Assembly (NCBI GenBank): GCA_965214485.1
Contig: CBDCBW010000015.1
Span: 434,001 to 498,000, forward strand
Length of the DNA stretch: 64,000 nucleotides
Direction of reading: 5' to 3'
Source of the DNA: JANQRZ01 sp965214485
GTDB taxonomy: Bacteria > Bacteroidota > Rhodothermia > Rhodothermales > JANQRZ01
Shown: positions 54,061-62,909 of the stretch, piece after piece
How positions within the stretch are numbered: position 1 is the first letter of the stretch
How the letters are laid out: every line of letters begins with the position of its first letter
Made by a program: the position numbers and the translations under genes
Notes under the pieces: model-generated
Database searches by the model: none
The model's input: only the letters and a program-made list of their open reading frames with translations
What the model was told of the DNA's origin: nothing

Positions 54061-55590
54061 ATGGCCGCGTTCGACTTTAACCAGCGCCCCGACTTCGACG
54101 GGTCCGCCTACGACGTGGTGATCGTGGGGGCCGGGGCGGCGGGGCTGCTTCTCGCCTCGCGCCTCAGCGCCACCCGGCGGGTGCTGGTCCTGGAGAGCGG
54201 GCACTTCGCACTCGACCCGGACCGGCAGCGGCTCAACGAGGTGGTCCAGGAGGGGAAGCCCCTGAGGCTTGCAAAGTGGGGCCGGAAGCGAGCCGTCGGC
54301 GGGACCACGCTCGCGTGGGGCGGGCAGTCCCTGCCGTTTCTCGAGTCCGACTTCGAGGTCCGCGCCTGGGTCCCGCGCTCCGGGTGGCCGATCCGCCGCC
54401 GCGACCTGGTCCCGCACTACCAGGCCGCGAACCGCGCCATGGGGGTCGACGCGCTCGACTACGACGAGGAGGCGTTCCGTCTGCTGCGCTACGCCCCTCC
54501 CGGCTTCGCCCCGGAGGTAGTCCGCACCCACGTCTCCAAGTGGGCTCCGGAGCCGAACTTCCGCAAGGTGTTCGCGCGCGAGGTCGAAGCGTCCTTCGAC
54601 GTGCTCTACAACTGCCAGGTGCTGGGGCTCGACTTCTCGGAGGGTGCGGTGGAGGGCGTGCGGGTCAGCAGCTTCGAAGGACGGCGCGCGCACTTCAGCG
54701 TCCCCCTTCTCGTGCTAGCCTGCGGAGGCCTCGAGACCGTGCGCACCCTGCTCATCGCCGCCGACCAGGGCGCGCCGCTTTCAGAGGCGCAGCGCGAGGT
54801 GCTCGGGACCGCGTTCATGGACCACCCCTGCCTCCGGGCCGGCACGATCGAGACGAGCGACCCCTACCGCCTGCAGCGCCTGTTCGCGACGCGGCTCAAG
54901 CGGGGCCGGAAGTACTCGGTCCGGCTGACGGCGTCCGACGCCTTCGTCCGACGCCACCGCCTCCTCCACCTCAGCGCGAGCGTCATGTTCACCCTGGAGG
55001 GGGGCGACTTCGATCCGTACCAGGAGGTCCGCGACGTCCGGCGGCTCCTCGCCCGGCCCGGCCGCCTTCTCGCCGCCTCGGGAGCGCTCGCCCGCACCGG
55101 CCTTGCCCTCGTCCGGGACGGCTTCCTCTACAAGCATGGGGCGGAGGCGTACCTGTCGCTGATGTGCGAGCAGGCCCCGACCGAGGACAGCCGGCTCCGC
55201 CTTCATCCGACCGAGACCGACCGGTTCGGGCTGCCTCGGCTCGCGGTGCAGTGGGCGGTCTCTCCGGAGACGTGGCGCTCGGCGGTGACCTTCTGCCGCG
55301 CCCTCCGGGACGAGTTCGAGCGGCTCGGCCTCGGGCACCTCCGGCTCCGCCCGGAGATGGAGGGCGGCGAGGACCGGACCGACCTCCTGAGCGACGTCAA
55401 CCACCACATGGGCGGGGCGCGGATGGGCACCGACCCCGCCACGAGCGTCGTCACGCCGGACCTCCAGGTCCGAGGCATCCCCAACCTGTACGTGTGCAGC
55501 GCGGCGGTCTACCCGACCGGCTCGCACTCGAACCCGACCCTGACGCTGCTCGCGCTCGCCGACCGCCTCGCCTGCACGCTGCCTCGCTGA
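54061..55590 (+). CDS. GMC-type FAD-dependent oxidoreductase
   Basis: The 509-residue protein has the FAD dinucleotide fold (DVVIVGAGAAGLLLASRLSA, then LVLESG), the GMC box VGGTTLAWGGQSLPF, and the C-terminal catalytic region (DVNHHMGGARMGTDP; YPTGSHSNPTLTLLALADRL). Such enzymes oxidise sugar or alcohol hydroxyls. Pairing with an aldo/keto reductase suggests oxidation-reduction (epimerisation-like) at one carbon. No signal peptide is seen. Confidence 0.88.
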   Translation: MAAFDFNQRPDFDGSAYDVVIVGAGAAGLLLASRLSATRRVLVLESGHFALDPDRQRLNEVVQEGKPLRLAKWGRKRAVGGTTLAWGGQSLPFLESDFEVRAWVPRSGWPIRRRDLVPHYQAANRAMGVDALDYDEEAFRLLRYAPPGFAPEVVRTHVSKWAPEPNFRKVFAREVEASFDVLYNCQVLGLDFSEGAVEGVRVSSFEGRRAHFSVPLLVLACGGLETVRTLLIAADQGAPLSEAQREVLGTAFMDHPCLRAGTIETSDPYRLQRLFATRLKRGRKYSVRLTASDAFVRRHRLLHLSASVMFTLEGGDFDPYQEVRDVRRLLARPGRLLAASGALARTGLALVRDGFLYKHGAEAYLSLMCEQAPTEDSRLRLHPTETDRFGLPRLAVQWAVSPETWRSAVTFCRALRDEFERLGLGHLRLRPEMEGGEDRTDLLSDVNHHMGGARMGTDPATSVVTPDLQVRGIPNLYVCSAAVYPTGSHSNPTLTLLALADRLACTLPR

Positions 55591-55596
55591 CCTGCG

Positions 55597-55660
55597 GCAA
55601 AGGCGCGCGACGCAGCCGATGCTACGCATCGGCACCACGCATCGGCGATGGAGCGCAACG
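55597..55660. repeat. Sequence related to the interior of MITE family 2
   Basis: AAAGGCGCGCGACGCAGCCG and a CACCACGC downstream resemble the middle of the element at 40004-40164. No flanking TA pair or terminal repeats are obvious, so this is a decayed or partial copy. Similarity was judged by eye. Confidence 0.4.
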
Positions 55661-55710
55661 CCGGATGCGGCGGCTGGAGCAGCCCTTCGTTTGCCTTCGT
55701 AGTCAGTCTC

Positions 55711-57267
55711 TCAATGGTCTCGGTGCTGCTCTTTTTCGTGCTCGCGGTGCTCGCCCCGGTGGTGCGGCATCCCGCCGTGCCCGCCGGCGTGCCAGTGCTC
55801 CAGGCCCGAGGGGTAGCGCCCGAGCGGGACGACGCCCACCACCTCGCCCGTCTGCGCGTCCAGCACGGCGACGTTGCCGAAGGCGTCGGCAGGAAGCGGG
55901 GCGCGGGTGCCGTCGCCGTCGGGGTCGTCGTCGAGGAAGCGGTAGGGCGGGGCCCAGGTGCCCTGCAGGTTCGAGTTCGAGACGAAGAACACGCCGCCGA
56001 CGGTCGGGGCGGGGGAGTGGGGCATGGCGAGGGGGCCGCCCTCGGCCGGGCCCTCCGCCGTCAGCCGCACCGCCTTGCCGGGCACGTCGATGAGGGTGGC
56101 GCTGTTGCCGGCCCGGTTGGGGACGAGGAGCGTGCGCCCGTCGCTGTCGAGGTGGCCGCGCCAGGCGCGGGCCCCGGTCGGCACCGCCCCGTCGGGGGTG
56201 AGCGTCCCGTCGTCTTCGAGCCGGAAGAAGAGCACCTCGCTCGTGCCCTCGCTGTTCGAGGTGAGCGTGGCCGTCCGGCCGTCGGGGAGGAGGCTGAAGT
56301 GGACGAGCTCGCGGTTCGCCGCGCCGAGCGGGGTGCGGCCGGCGAGGTCGCCCGTGCGCGTGTCGATCACGAGGGCGGCCCGGCCGGTGAGCGGGGCGGT
56401 GAGGAGAAAGCGCCCGTCCGGCGTGAGCGCGAGCGCGTGGGGGACGTCGTAGCCCGGCAGGGGAAGCTCCTCGCCGAGCGCGAGGGTGCGGGTGTCGAAC
56501 GCGCCGAGGCCGTAGGTCCCCCCGCTCGACAGCGTCGAGCGCCCGACGTAGAGCCGGTGCGCGGCGGGGTCGAGCGCCATCATCCCCGGCGTCGCGAAGC
56601 CGCGGGGCTCCGAGTGGGCGAGGAGGTAGGCCGGGTCCGACGGGTCGAGCGCCAGGTCCATCGACAGTTTGGCGACGACGCCCGCGCTGATCAGCGAGGC
56701 GTACCACGCGCTCCCGTCCGGCTCGAAGACGACGTGGTGCGGGCCGTAGGGCGCGCTCGGCAGCCCGAGGTCGTCGAGGTAGACGCGGCGGATCACGCGG
56801 CGGCGCGCGGGGTCGATCAGCGCGACGTGATTCTCGCCCTGCACGCACGCGAAGAGGAGGGTTTCGGCGTCGGCATAGGGCACGGTGCCGTCGTCATCGC
56901 GGGCTCCGGCGTCGATCCAGCGCTTGAGGTAGCGGAGCTCGTCGGCCCGCAGCGCGCGGAGGTTCGGGTACGGGACCGCCGTGGTGTCGGCGAGGTCCTC
57001 GACGAACCGAACGGCATAGCTCCCCTCGGGGTCGAACGGAACGATCATCGCGCCGGCGTCGCTCGCAAAGAGGGCGTCCCACGCGTACGCGCCGGCGTCG
57101 CCGAGGCCGAAGACGTCGCGCTCGGCCAGGAGCGGCTGCACGTAGGCCGCGTAGCCCAAGTCCTCGATCCGGTCGTAGTCGAGGGAGTCCGGCGCGGGGA
57201 CGGCGGGCCGCGCCGAGGCGGTCGCGGCGAGGAAGGCGGTGAGCAGGAGCACTCGGGAGGCAGGCAT
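55711..57267 (-). CDS. Secreted YncE-like beta-propeller with haem-less cytochrome-like N-terminus
   Basis: The 518-residue protein has a signal peptide (RVLLLTAFLAATASA). Residues about 30-115 have the outline of the planctomycete-type cytochrome c domain (YVQPLLAERD..., LRADELRYLKRWIDAGARDDDG) but no CxxCH haem site. About 120-480 is a YncE/surface-layer type beta-propeller (VALIDPARRRVI; PHALALTPDGRFLL; ATLIDVPGKAV). The C-terminus is rich in His (HWHAGGHGGMPHHRGEHREHEK), suggesting metal binding. Function unknown. Confidence 0.8.
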   Translation of the reverse strand: MPASRVLLLTAFLAATASARPAVPAPDSLDYDRIEDLGYAAYVQPLLAERDVFGLGDAGAYAWDALFASDAGAMIVPFDPEGSYAVRFVEDLADTTAVPYPNLRALRADELRYLKRWIDAGARDDDGTVPYADAETLLFACVQGENHVALIDPARRRVIRRVYLDDLGLPSAPYGPHHVVFEPDGSAWYASLISAGVVAKLSMDLALDPSDPAYLLAHSEPRGFATPGMMALDPAAHRLYVGRSTLSSGGTYGLGAFDTRTLALGEELPLPGYDVPHALALTPDGRFLLTAPLTGRAALVIDTRTGDLAGRTPLGAANRELVHFSLLPDGRTATLTSNSEGTSEVLFFRLEDDGTLTPDGAVPTGARAWRGHLDSDGRTLLVPNRAGNSATLIDVPGKAVRLTAEGPAEGGPLAMPHSPAPTVGGVFFVSNSNLQGTWAPPYRFLDDDPDGDGTRAPLPADAFGNVAVLDAQTGEVVGVVPLGRYPSGLEHWHAGGHGGMPHHRGEHREHEKEQHRDH

Positions 57268-57433
57268 GGAGCGTAGGGGGCGGCGGAGGGTGGGGGGACG
57301 GCGAAACTACGGCGTGCGAGGCGCGGCAGCCGAGGCAGGCCGGTGAAGGGGATTCAACGGAGACGGAGGCAGGGTCCGTATGCCGGGTCCTCCGGCGGGT
57401 GGAGCGCGCCGAACAACTACGAGGTGCCCGCTC

Positions 57434-58834
57434 TCACGCGCCGTCGTGCGGGAGCGAGCCGCGGTGGGAGCGCAGGTAGGCGTAGGGCGTGGCGTGGAGG
57501 AAGTTCGAGACCCGCCCGGTGTAGACGTCGGCGTAGCGCTCGACCTGGCGCGCGAGGTGGCTCTTGTCGTTGCCGGTGCGCATCATCAGGCCCCAGCGCG
57601 GGTTGTGGAGCCGCGCCGAGGCCTGGGCGAGCGGCGCGATCTCGGCGTCGAGCGCGAGCAGCTTCGCCCGGTGCGCCGCCATGTCGGCCTCGATCTCGGC
57701 CGGCGGACGGGCGGGGTCGGGGCCGTAGTCGCTCTTCGAGCGCTGGAGCGCGAGGCGGTAGGCCGAGTACTCGCCCTCCATCGCCACCTTCTCGGCCATC
57801 ATGTCGGTGAGACGGTGCTGGACGTCCCGGAAGCCCGCGATGGCTTCGAGCTCGTCCTCGAGCTCGCGCAGGATGAGGGCCGTCCGCCAGCGGAGGACGC
57901 TCTTCGAGACGTTGACGTCGGTGAAGAGGTGGTCGCCGACGTAGAGGATGTCCTCGCCCCTGAGGCCGAGGCTGGCCTCGACGAGGCTCGCGTTCGCGCC
58001 GACGTAGACGTGCCCGGCCCGGAGCGGCCCGACGTGCTCGCGCAGCAGCCCGTCGTCGCTGACCACCTCGAAGGTCGGCATCCGGGCGGTGAAGAACGCG
58101 GGCTTGCGCGCCCCGACGATGGCGACGTCGAACAGGTCGCGCCACGTCATGTCGCCCGGCAGGAACGGGTCGAAGGCGAAGGCGAGCATCGGCGCGGCGT
58201 AGGCCCACTCGGAGTTGGTGATGAGCAGCACCTTCTTGCCGGCCTCGCGCTGGTCGAGCAGGGTGAGGGGCACCTCGGCGTCGAGCGCGACGAAGCGCGC
58301 CGGGTCCTCGATGATCTCGCCCTTGAGCCGGCCCTCCATGTGGGCCTCGTCGAGCGCGCCGCGGACGAGCGCGTAGAGGTCGGCGTAGCTCAGCTTCGCC
58401 TCGATCACGTCCGCGTCGAGGCGGTCGACGAGCTGCATGTACATGCTCGCCTCGCTCAGCGAGAAGAGCGTGTTCATGAACAGCCACCGCGGCTCGTCGA
58501 GGTCGACGAGCGTCCGGGTGTAGGCCTCGCGCAGCTTCGACCGATCGAGCGGCTCGGTGCCGTGGAAGGCCCGCTTGATGTAGCCGAAGCGGTTGGCCTT
58601 GACGACGTTGCCGAGCGCCTTGTCGATGATCAGCCCGCGCATCACCAGGTCCGGCTCGAAGGTCAGGTCCTCGACCGGCCAGCCGCGCCCAAGCAGCCGC
58701 TCCTTGATGTAGCTGTAGGCCCGCTCCTCCCACGCGCGCTCGTGGTAGTGGATGAGCGTGTAGTCCATGTCGTACCCGACGGCCTTGATGCCGCGCAGGT
58801 TGAGCGTGCGGTTGGTGTAGATGCCACGGACCAT
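57434..58834 (-). CDS. HAD-IG family 5'-nucleotidase
   Basis: The 466-residue protein is related to cytosolic purine 5'-nucleotidase (cN-II). HAD motif I is GYDMDYTLIHYH near residue 20; motif II ITNSEWAYAAPML; motif III/IV KPAFF and GEDILYVGDHLFTDV. The long C-terminal helical part (ELEDELEAIAGFRDVQHRLT) is typical. It should dephosphorylate IMP/GMP-like nucleotides. It is a single gene, convergent with nothing close by. Confidence 0.9.
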   Translation of the reverse strand: MVRGIYTNRTLNLRGIKAVGYDMDYTLIHYHERAWEERAYSYIKERLLGRGWPVEDLTFEPDLVMRGLIIDKALGNVVKANRFGYIKRAFHGTEPLDRSKLREAYTRTLVDLDEPRWLFMNTLFSLSEASMYMQLVDRLDADVIEAKLSYADLYALVRGALDEAHMEGRLKGEIIEDPARFVALDAEVPLTLLDQREAGKKVLLITNSEWAYAAPMLAFAFDPFLPGDMTWRDLFDVAIVGARKPAFFTARMPTFEVVSDDGLLREHVGPLRAGHVYVGANASLVEASLGLRGEDILYVGDHLFTDVNVSKSVLRWRTALILRELEDELEAIAGFRDVQHRLTDMMAEKVAMEGEYSAYRLALQRSKSDYGPDPARPPAEIEADMAAHRAKLLALDAEIAPLAQASARLHNPRWGLMMRTGNDKSHLARQVERYADVYTGRVSNFLHATPYAYLRSHRGSLPHDGA

Positions 58835-59032
58835 GAGCGGAGCGTAGAGTTACGAGTGTCGAGTGCCGAACGGGTGCCGATGCCCCGACGACGTGCCGCA
58901 GGAGCGATCCCTTGTGGTCGCCCGCGTCGGGAATGCCACCGCGTGGATGTGGGCGCAATATCCGCCCCGGCGCGATGGGGTGCCAACCGCGCACACCGTG
59001 TTCACGCGGCAATAGATCAGCGGTCGAGTTGT

Positions 59033-59170
59033 CGTAAGCCGGACCCCCCGTCGCACTCGGGTCGCTGCGCTCCGTCCTCGCGCGACTGTCCCCCTCGGCG
59101 AGGGGGACCGCTTGGGCCGCGCCTGAGCGCCAGCGATGCGCGGTCCGAGCGGGGGGTCTGAACAGCTTAC
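59033..59170. repeat. Inverted-repeat element with internal hairpin
   Basis: TAAGCCGGACCCCCCG at the left and the inverse of TAAGCTGTTCAGACCCCCCG at the right enclose a perfect 9-bp hairpin (59088-59108, GTCCCCCTC/GAGGGGGAC). Between the nucleotidase gene and this unit (58835-59032) there is a degenerate GATCCCTTGTGGTCGC palindrome near 58913 and no gene. Confidence 0.5.
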
Positions 59171-59191
59171 AGAAACTCGGTCTCAGCGCTA

Positions 59192-59351
59192 GTGCTGCGA
59201 CACGAGCAGAATGACGGGTAGATCGGCGTGTTCGGGTGCTGCGAGTCAAGGCGACCGAGGAGCTAGATGCACCGCATCGGGCGACGAGGTCAACGCCGAC
59301 GCGCGGCGCACGGGCTGCCGAGAGCCTGTCAGAATCGAGTTGTCGTAGCAC
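59192..59351. mobile_element. MITE family 3
   Basis: The 160-bp element is flanked by TA (59190-59191 and 59352-59353). Inverted ends are GTGCTGCGACACGAG and CTCGAGTTGTCGTAGCAC-like (imperfect). Its inside (GCATCGGGCGACGAGGTCAA) is homologous to MITE family 1 (GCATCGGGCGAGGAGGACAA), and its left tip through TGACGGGTAGA resembles the left tip of the adjoining IS630. It shares its right TA with that IS. Confidence 0.8.
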
Positions 59352-59361
59352 TAGTGCTGTG

Positions 59362-60030
59362 TCAAGGGGTCGCTGACGGGTAGAGTCGCGCGAGCTTCAC
59401 CCGGGCGTCTCCTGTCGTCATCTGCCACGCGACGGTCCCGCCCTCGGCATTCCGCCGCGCCGCCCATGCTTCGGCCTCTGACCGCAGTCGCTGCAGGGTC
59501 CCGATTCGACGCCGACCCAAGCACTGCTTCACGAACACCGACAACTCGACCTCGACCGCATTGAGCCACGACCCATGCACCGGCGTGTGAACGAACTCCA
59601 CCTTCGCTGCCAGCCGGCGGGCCTCGGTGGGCCCGAACGCTTTGTAGAATGAAGCGGCCGCGTGCGTGTTGAGTCGGTCGCAGACCAGGCGCACCGTCTC
59701 GGCCTCGGGGTAGACCTCATCGCAGAGTTGGCGAACCACCCCGGCGAAGTCCACGCGCCGACGCTGCGGAAGCACCCACACCTGCCGCCACGCCCGTAGT
59801 GGCTCGAAGGCGGCCAGCGCGCAACACGTCCCGCCGCGTGTATACTCGTGGTCCTGTCTCGCTTCTGCACCCGGTCGCGCAGGCAGCGGAGCGCGTACCT
59901 CGGAGCGGAGCACGCATGGGCGCTCGTCGAAGCAGACGACGGGCCGAGCGGGATCGTAGGGCTCGGCGTAGAGCGCGAGCACCGCCTCCATGTCGGCTAC
60001 GAAGGCCGCGCTCTGTCCCGGCGGGATCAC
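59362..60030 (-). CDS. IS630 transposase, catalytic part (orfB)
   Basis: The 222-residue frame holds the DDE_3 catalytic domain: Asp in VVCFDERPCV, Asp in VRLVCDRLNTHAA and Glu in PVHGSWLNAVEVELSV. Read 5' of its GTG the same frame continues with NALRPHRQRSWVIPPGQSA, the normal IS630 sequence. This part is therefore made by a -1 frameshift from orfA at the seven-A run (60062-60068). It overlaps orfA by four bases. Confidence 0.92.
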   Translation of the reverse strand: MIPPGQSAAFVADMEAVLALYAEPYDPARPVVCFDERPCVLRSEVRAPLPARPGAEARQDHEYTRGGTCCALAAFEPLRAWRQVWVLPQRRRVDFAGVVRQLCDEVYPEAETVRLVCDRLNTHAAASFYKAFGPTEARRLAAKVEFVHTPVHGSWLNAVEVELSVFVKQCLGRRRIGTLQRLRSEAEAWAARRNAEGGTVAWQMTTGDARVKLARLYPSATP

Positions 60031-60500
60031 CCAACTCCTCTGACGGTGGGGCCGGAGCGCGTTTTTTTGAGCGTCTGCCGGACGGTCTGATAGCTCACCG
60101 GCTCCGAGACACCGAGGGCGACAAACTCATCTGCGAGTAGCCGGAGGCTCCACTCGGCCCGGCCCTCGGGAGGCTCGGAGCACGCCAGCGCGATCAGATG
60201 AGCCTCAGCGGCACCGTCGATCTTCGGAGGCCGTCCAGGCGTCTGGCGTCGGGGGCGGAGCGCCTCGTCGAGCCCCTCGGCGCAGAACTGCTTGCGAAGG
60301 CGGGCGACGGTGCGCGGGCTCACCCCGAGCGCGTCGGCGGCCTTCTCGTCGGACCAAGCCATACCGTCGTCGGCCTCATCGACGAGGAGAAGGGCGCGGG
60401 CGTAAGAGACCGTCCTAGCGTGCGCGGTGCCTATGCGGGTGAGGCGGTCGAGGTGGTGGCGCTGGTCGTCGGCGAGTCGAACGGAATGCTTGGTCGGCAT
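60027..60500 (-). CDS. IS630 transposase, DNA-binding part (orfA)
   Basis: The ATG ending at 60500 gives 157 residues with the helix-turn-helix domain of IS630 transposases (SDEKAADALGVSPRTVARLR, KQFCAEGLDEALRPRRQ, GRPPKIDGAAEAHLIALACS). After QTLKK the frame leaves the family sequence at CTC-AAA-AAA-ACG. A -1 shift there restores it into orfB. A 23-bp tandem duplication (60483-60528) repeats the start codon region, giving two possible in-phase or out-of-phase ATGs. Confidence 0.88.
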   Translation of the reverse strand: MPTKHSVRLADDQRHHLDRLTRIGTAHARTVSYARALLLVDEADDGMAWSDEKAADALGVSPRTVARLRKQFCAEGLDEALRPRRQTPGRPPKIDGAAEAHLIALACSEPPEGRAEWSLRLLADEFVALGVSEPVSYQTVRQTLKKTRSGPTVRGVG

Positions 60501-60590
60501 AGCACGGAATGCTTGGTCGGCATAGCAGTGCAGGGTGGGTGGTCCCGAATCTACGCATCGGCCTGACAACTACAGCGTGACACAGCACTA

Positions 60591-60770
60591 GGCTCTGTCA
60601 CGCAAGTCGGTCCGTCGGCGAGCGAGAGACCCCGGAGGGACCCGGCCCCCTGGAGGGACCCGGCCAGGCATCCGACAAGCCGGATGCCGTAGCATCGGGC
60701 GAGGAGGACAACGCCGCAGGGCCCTTCAGGGGCCTTGCCGAGCCAGGACCCGGATTAACGTGGCAGGGCC
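60591..60770. mobile_element. MITE family 1, second complete copy
   Basis: This 180-bp copy matches 39516-39677 along its length, with an 18-bp internal tandem duplication (GGAGGGACCCGGCC repeated near 60635-60665) explaining the extra length. Ends are GGCTCTGTCACG and CGTGGCAGGGCC (10 of 12); TA flanks are 60589-60590 and 60771-60772. Confidence 0.88.
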
Positions 60771-60845
60771 TAACACAGGCGGCAATAAGACGGGCGAGGC
60801 GACAGCGCGGTTCGTAATCTCCACCCGTCTTCTGCCCCCTGGCCC

Positions 60846-62258
60846 ATGCCCGACCCGACCTGGATCTCGCTGCTGCCCCCGCTGCTCGCCATCGTGCTGG
60901 CGATCGGGACGCGGCAGGTCTACCTCTCGCTCGCCGCCGGGGTCTGGCTCGGGTGGACGGTGCTGAGCGGCTGGAACCCGGTCGCCGGGCTCGGGGCGAG
61001 CGTCGAGGCGCTCGTCGGCGTCGTCGGCGACGCCGGGAACGCGCGCGTGCTGGGGTTCACGCTCGTGATCGGGGCGCTGATCGCCACCGTCGAGGCGGCG
61101 GGCGGGGTGCGGGGGTTCGTGGGCTGGATCGAGCGGCGCGGCCTGGTGACCGGCCCGCGCGGGGCACGCGTCCTCGCGTTCCTGGTCGGGGTCGTGATCT
61201 TCATCGAGTCCAACATCACGGTCCTCGTCGCCGGGGCCGTCGCGCGGCCGCTCTTCGACCGGCACCGCCACAGCCGCGAGATGCTGGCCTACCTGATCGA
61301 CTCGACGAGCGCGGCGGTCTGCGTGCTGATCCCGCTGAACGCGTGGGGGGCCTACGTCCTCGTGCTCCTGGCCGAGCAGGGCGTGGCCGACCCGCTCCGG
61401 CTGTTTGTCGCCTCGATCCCGCTGAACCTCTACGCGCTCGCGGCGGTCGCCCTCGCCGCGTTCGTGGCCGCCACCGGCTGGGCCGTCGGCCCGATGGCCC
61501 GCGCCGAGCGCCGCGCCGAAACCGGCGAGCTGTTCGACTCCGACGCCGCGCCCCTCCTCGACGAGTCCGCGCTCGTCCCGGAGCCGACGACCCGGGTCCC
61601 GCCGCGCGCCGCGAACATGCTGCTCCCGCTCGGGGTGATGGTCGCTGCGATGCCGCTCGGCCTGTGGCTCACCGGCGGCGGCGACCTCCTCGCCGGGAGT
61701 GGCTCGACGAGCGTGCTGTGGGCCGTGCTTGCCGGGCTGGCGACGGCGTGGCTCCTGATGCTGGCGCAGCGCGGGCTGACCGTGGACGCGCTCACGAAGA
61801 CCGGGCTGCGCGGGGCCGGGGGGATGCTCGGCATGGCGCTCGTCCTCCTGCTCGCCCTCGCGCTCGGCGGGGTCGCGCGCGAGCTGGGAACCGGGGCGTT
61901 CGTCGCCGGGGCCGTGGCGGGCGTCCTCCCGCCGCCGGTGCTCCTGCCGCTCGTCTTCCTGACCGGCGCGTTCATCGCCTTCTCGACCGGGACGAGCTGG
62001 GGTACGTTCGCGATTATGATCCCGATTGCGGTGCCGGCCGCCGCCGCACTCGGGCTGCCGGCCGCGCCGTTCCTGGCCGCCGCGCTCTCCGGCGGCATCT
62101 TCGGCGACCACGCGAGTCCGATCTCCGACACGACGATCGTGTCGAGCCTCGCCGCGGCGACGGACCACATCGCCCACGTCAGGACGCAGCTTCCCTACGC
62201 CGCCCTCGCGGCGAGCGTCGCGGCCCTCGGGTTCGCCGCCGTCGGTGCGGCGCTGTGA
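60846..62258 (+). CDS. NhaC-type Na+/H+ antiporter family protein
   Basis: The 470-residue integral membrane protein has about eleven helices. Signatures of the NhaC superfamily are VIFIESNITVLVAGAVARPL, IDSTSAAVCVLIPLNAWGAY, FIAFSTGTSWGTFAIMIPIA and LSGGIFGDHASPISDTTIVSS. It probably exchanges sodium or an organic ion for protons. It follows a MITE by 75 bp and is convergent with higA. Confidence 0.9.
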   Translation: MPDPTWISLLPPLLAIVLAIGTRQVYLSLAAGVWLGWTVLSGWNPVAGLGASVEALVGVVGDAGNARVLGFTLVIGALIATVEAAGGVRGFVGWIERRGLVTGPRGARVLAFLVGVVIFIESNITVLVAGAVARPLFDRHRHSREMLAYLIDSTSAAVCVLIPLNAWGAYVLVLLAEQGVADPLRLFVASIPLNLYALAAVALAAFVAATGWAVGPMARAERRAETGELFDSDAAPLLDESALVPEPTTRVPPRAANMLLPLGVMVAAMPLGLWLTGGGDLLAGSGSTSVLWAVLAGLATAWLLMLAQRGLTVDALTKTGLRGAGGMLGMALVLLLALALGGVARELGTGAFVAGAVAGVLPPPVLLPLVFLTGAFIAFSTGTSWGTFAIMIPIAVPAAAALGLPAAPFLAAALSGGIFGDHASPISDTTIVSSLAAATDHIAHVRTQLPYAALAASVAALGFAAVGAAL

Positions 62259-62273
62259 GGGGAGGTGGGCGGT

Positions 62274-62576
62274 TCACGCCACGACGGGTTCGATGGCGGC
62301 GAGCGCCGCGGCTTCCTCCTCTTGCACCCGGTAGAGGTCGAGGGCTTGCTGGAGGTTCAGCCACAGTGCGGGCGTGGTGTTGAAGTAGCGCCCGAGCCGG
62401 AGCGCCGTGGGCACCGAGACCGCCCGGACCCCCCGCACGACCTCGTTGAGGCGCTGGTACGGTACGCCGATGGCGCGGGCAACCTCGGCCTGCGTCAGCC
62501 CCATCGGCTCGATGAACTCGTGGAGAAGGACGTCGCCGGGCGACGTAGGGGAGCGGTGTGTCGGGATGCGAGCCAT
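62274..62576 (-). CDS. higA: HigA-type antitoxin
   Basis: The 100-residue XRE protein has the HigA layout: SPGDVLLHEFIEPMGLTQAE, VARAIGVPYQRLNEVVRG (helix-turn-helix) and LRLGRYFNTTPALWLNLQQA. It binds its own promoter and neutralises the toxin. The toxin gene lies upstream with a 15-bp gap, the usual toxin-first order of higBA. Confidence 0.93.
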   Translation of the reverse strand: MARIPTHRSPTSPGDVLLHEFIEPMGLTQAEVARAIGVPYQRLNEVVRGVRAVSVPTALRLGRYFNTTPALWLNLQQALDLYRVQEEEAAALAAIEPVVA

Positions 62577-62591
62577 CGGTACGAACGAGAT

Positions 62592-62885
62592 TTAGTGGTA
62601 GTCGGTCACTTCGACCCGCTCCGGGCCGGCAGGCGTCCACGCGAAGCAGATGCGGTACTGGTCGTTGATACGGATCGAGTGCTGCCCCCGGCGGTCGCCA
62701 CGGAGGGCTTCGAGCCTGTTTCCTGGCGGCGAGCGGAGGTCGCCGAGGTCGGCGGCGGCGTTGAGGAAGTCGAGCTTGCGGCGGGCTATCGGCCAGAGTC
62801 GCTGCGAGAGCCGCTTGCGAGCCCGCTTCGTGGACGCGCCGTTGAAGAGGTCTTCAGTGGCTTCGTCGTGGAAGCTGTGGATCAT
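62592..62885 (-). CDS. higB: HigB-type toxin
   Basis: The 97-residue RelE/HigB ribonuclease fold shows IHSFHDEATEDLFNG at the start, RLWPIARRKLDFLNAAADL, LEALRGDRRGQHSIRINDQY and RICFAWTPAGPERVEVTDYH. HigB cleaves mRNA on the ribosome. Key basic residues (R-I-N-D-Q-Y-R) are kept, so it should be active. It is the first gene of the pair. Confidence 0.93.
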   Translation of the reverse strand: MIHSFHDEATEDLFNGASTKRARKRLSQRLWPIARRKLDFLNAAADLGDLRSPPGNRLEALRGDRRGQHSIRINDQYRICFAWTPAGPERVEVTDYH

Positions 62886-62909
62886 CGGGGGTGGGGCACA
62901 CGGGAGATG

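Larger units (their letters stand above)
59354..60588 (-). mobile_element. IS630-family insertion sequence
   Basis: The 1235-bp element has perfect 11-bp ends, GTGCTGTGTCA and TGACACAGCAC, and TA on both sides (59352-59353, 60589-60590), the target duplication of IS630. It carries a two-frame transposase. It lies directly between MITE 3 and a complete MITE 1, sharing a TA with each. Confidence 0.93.
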
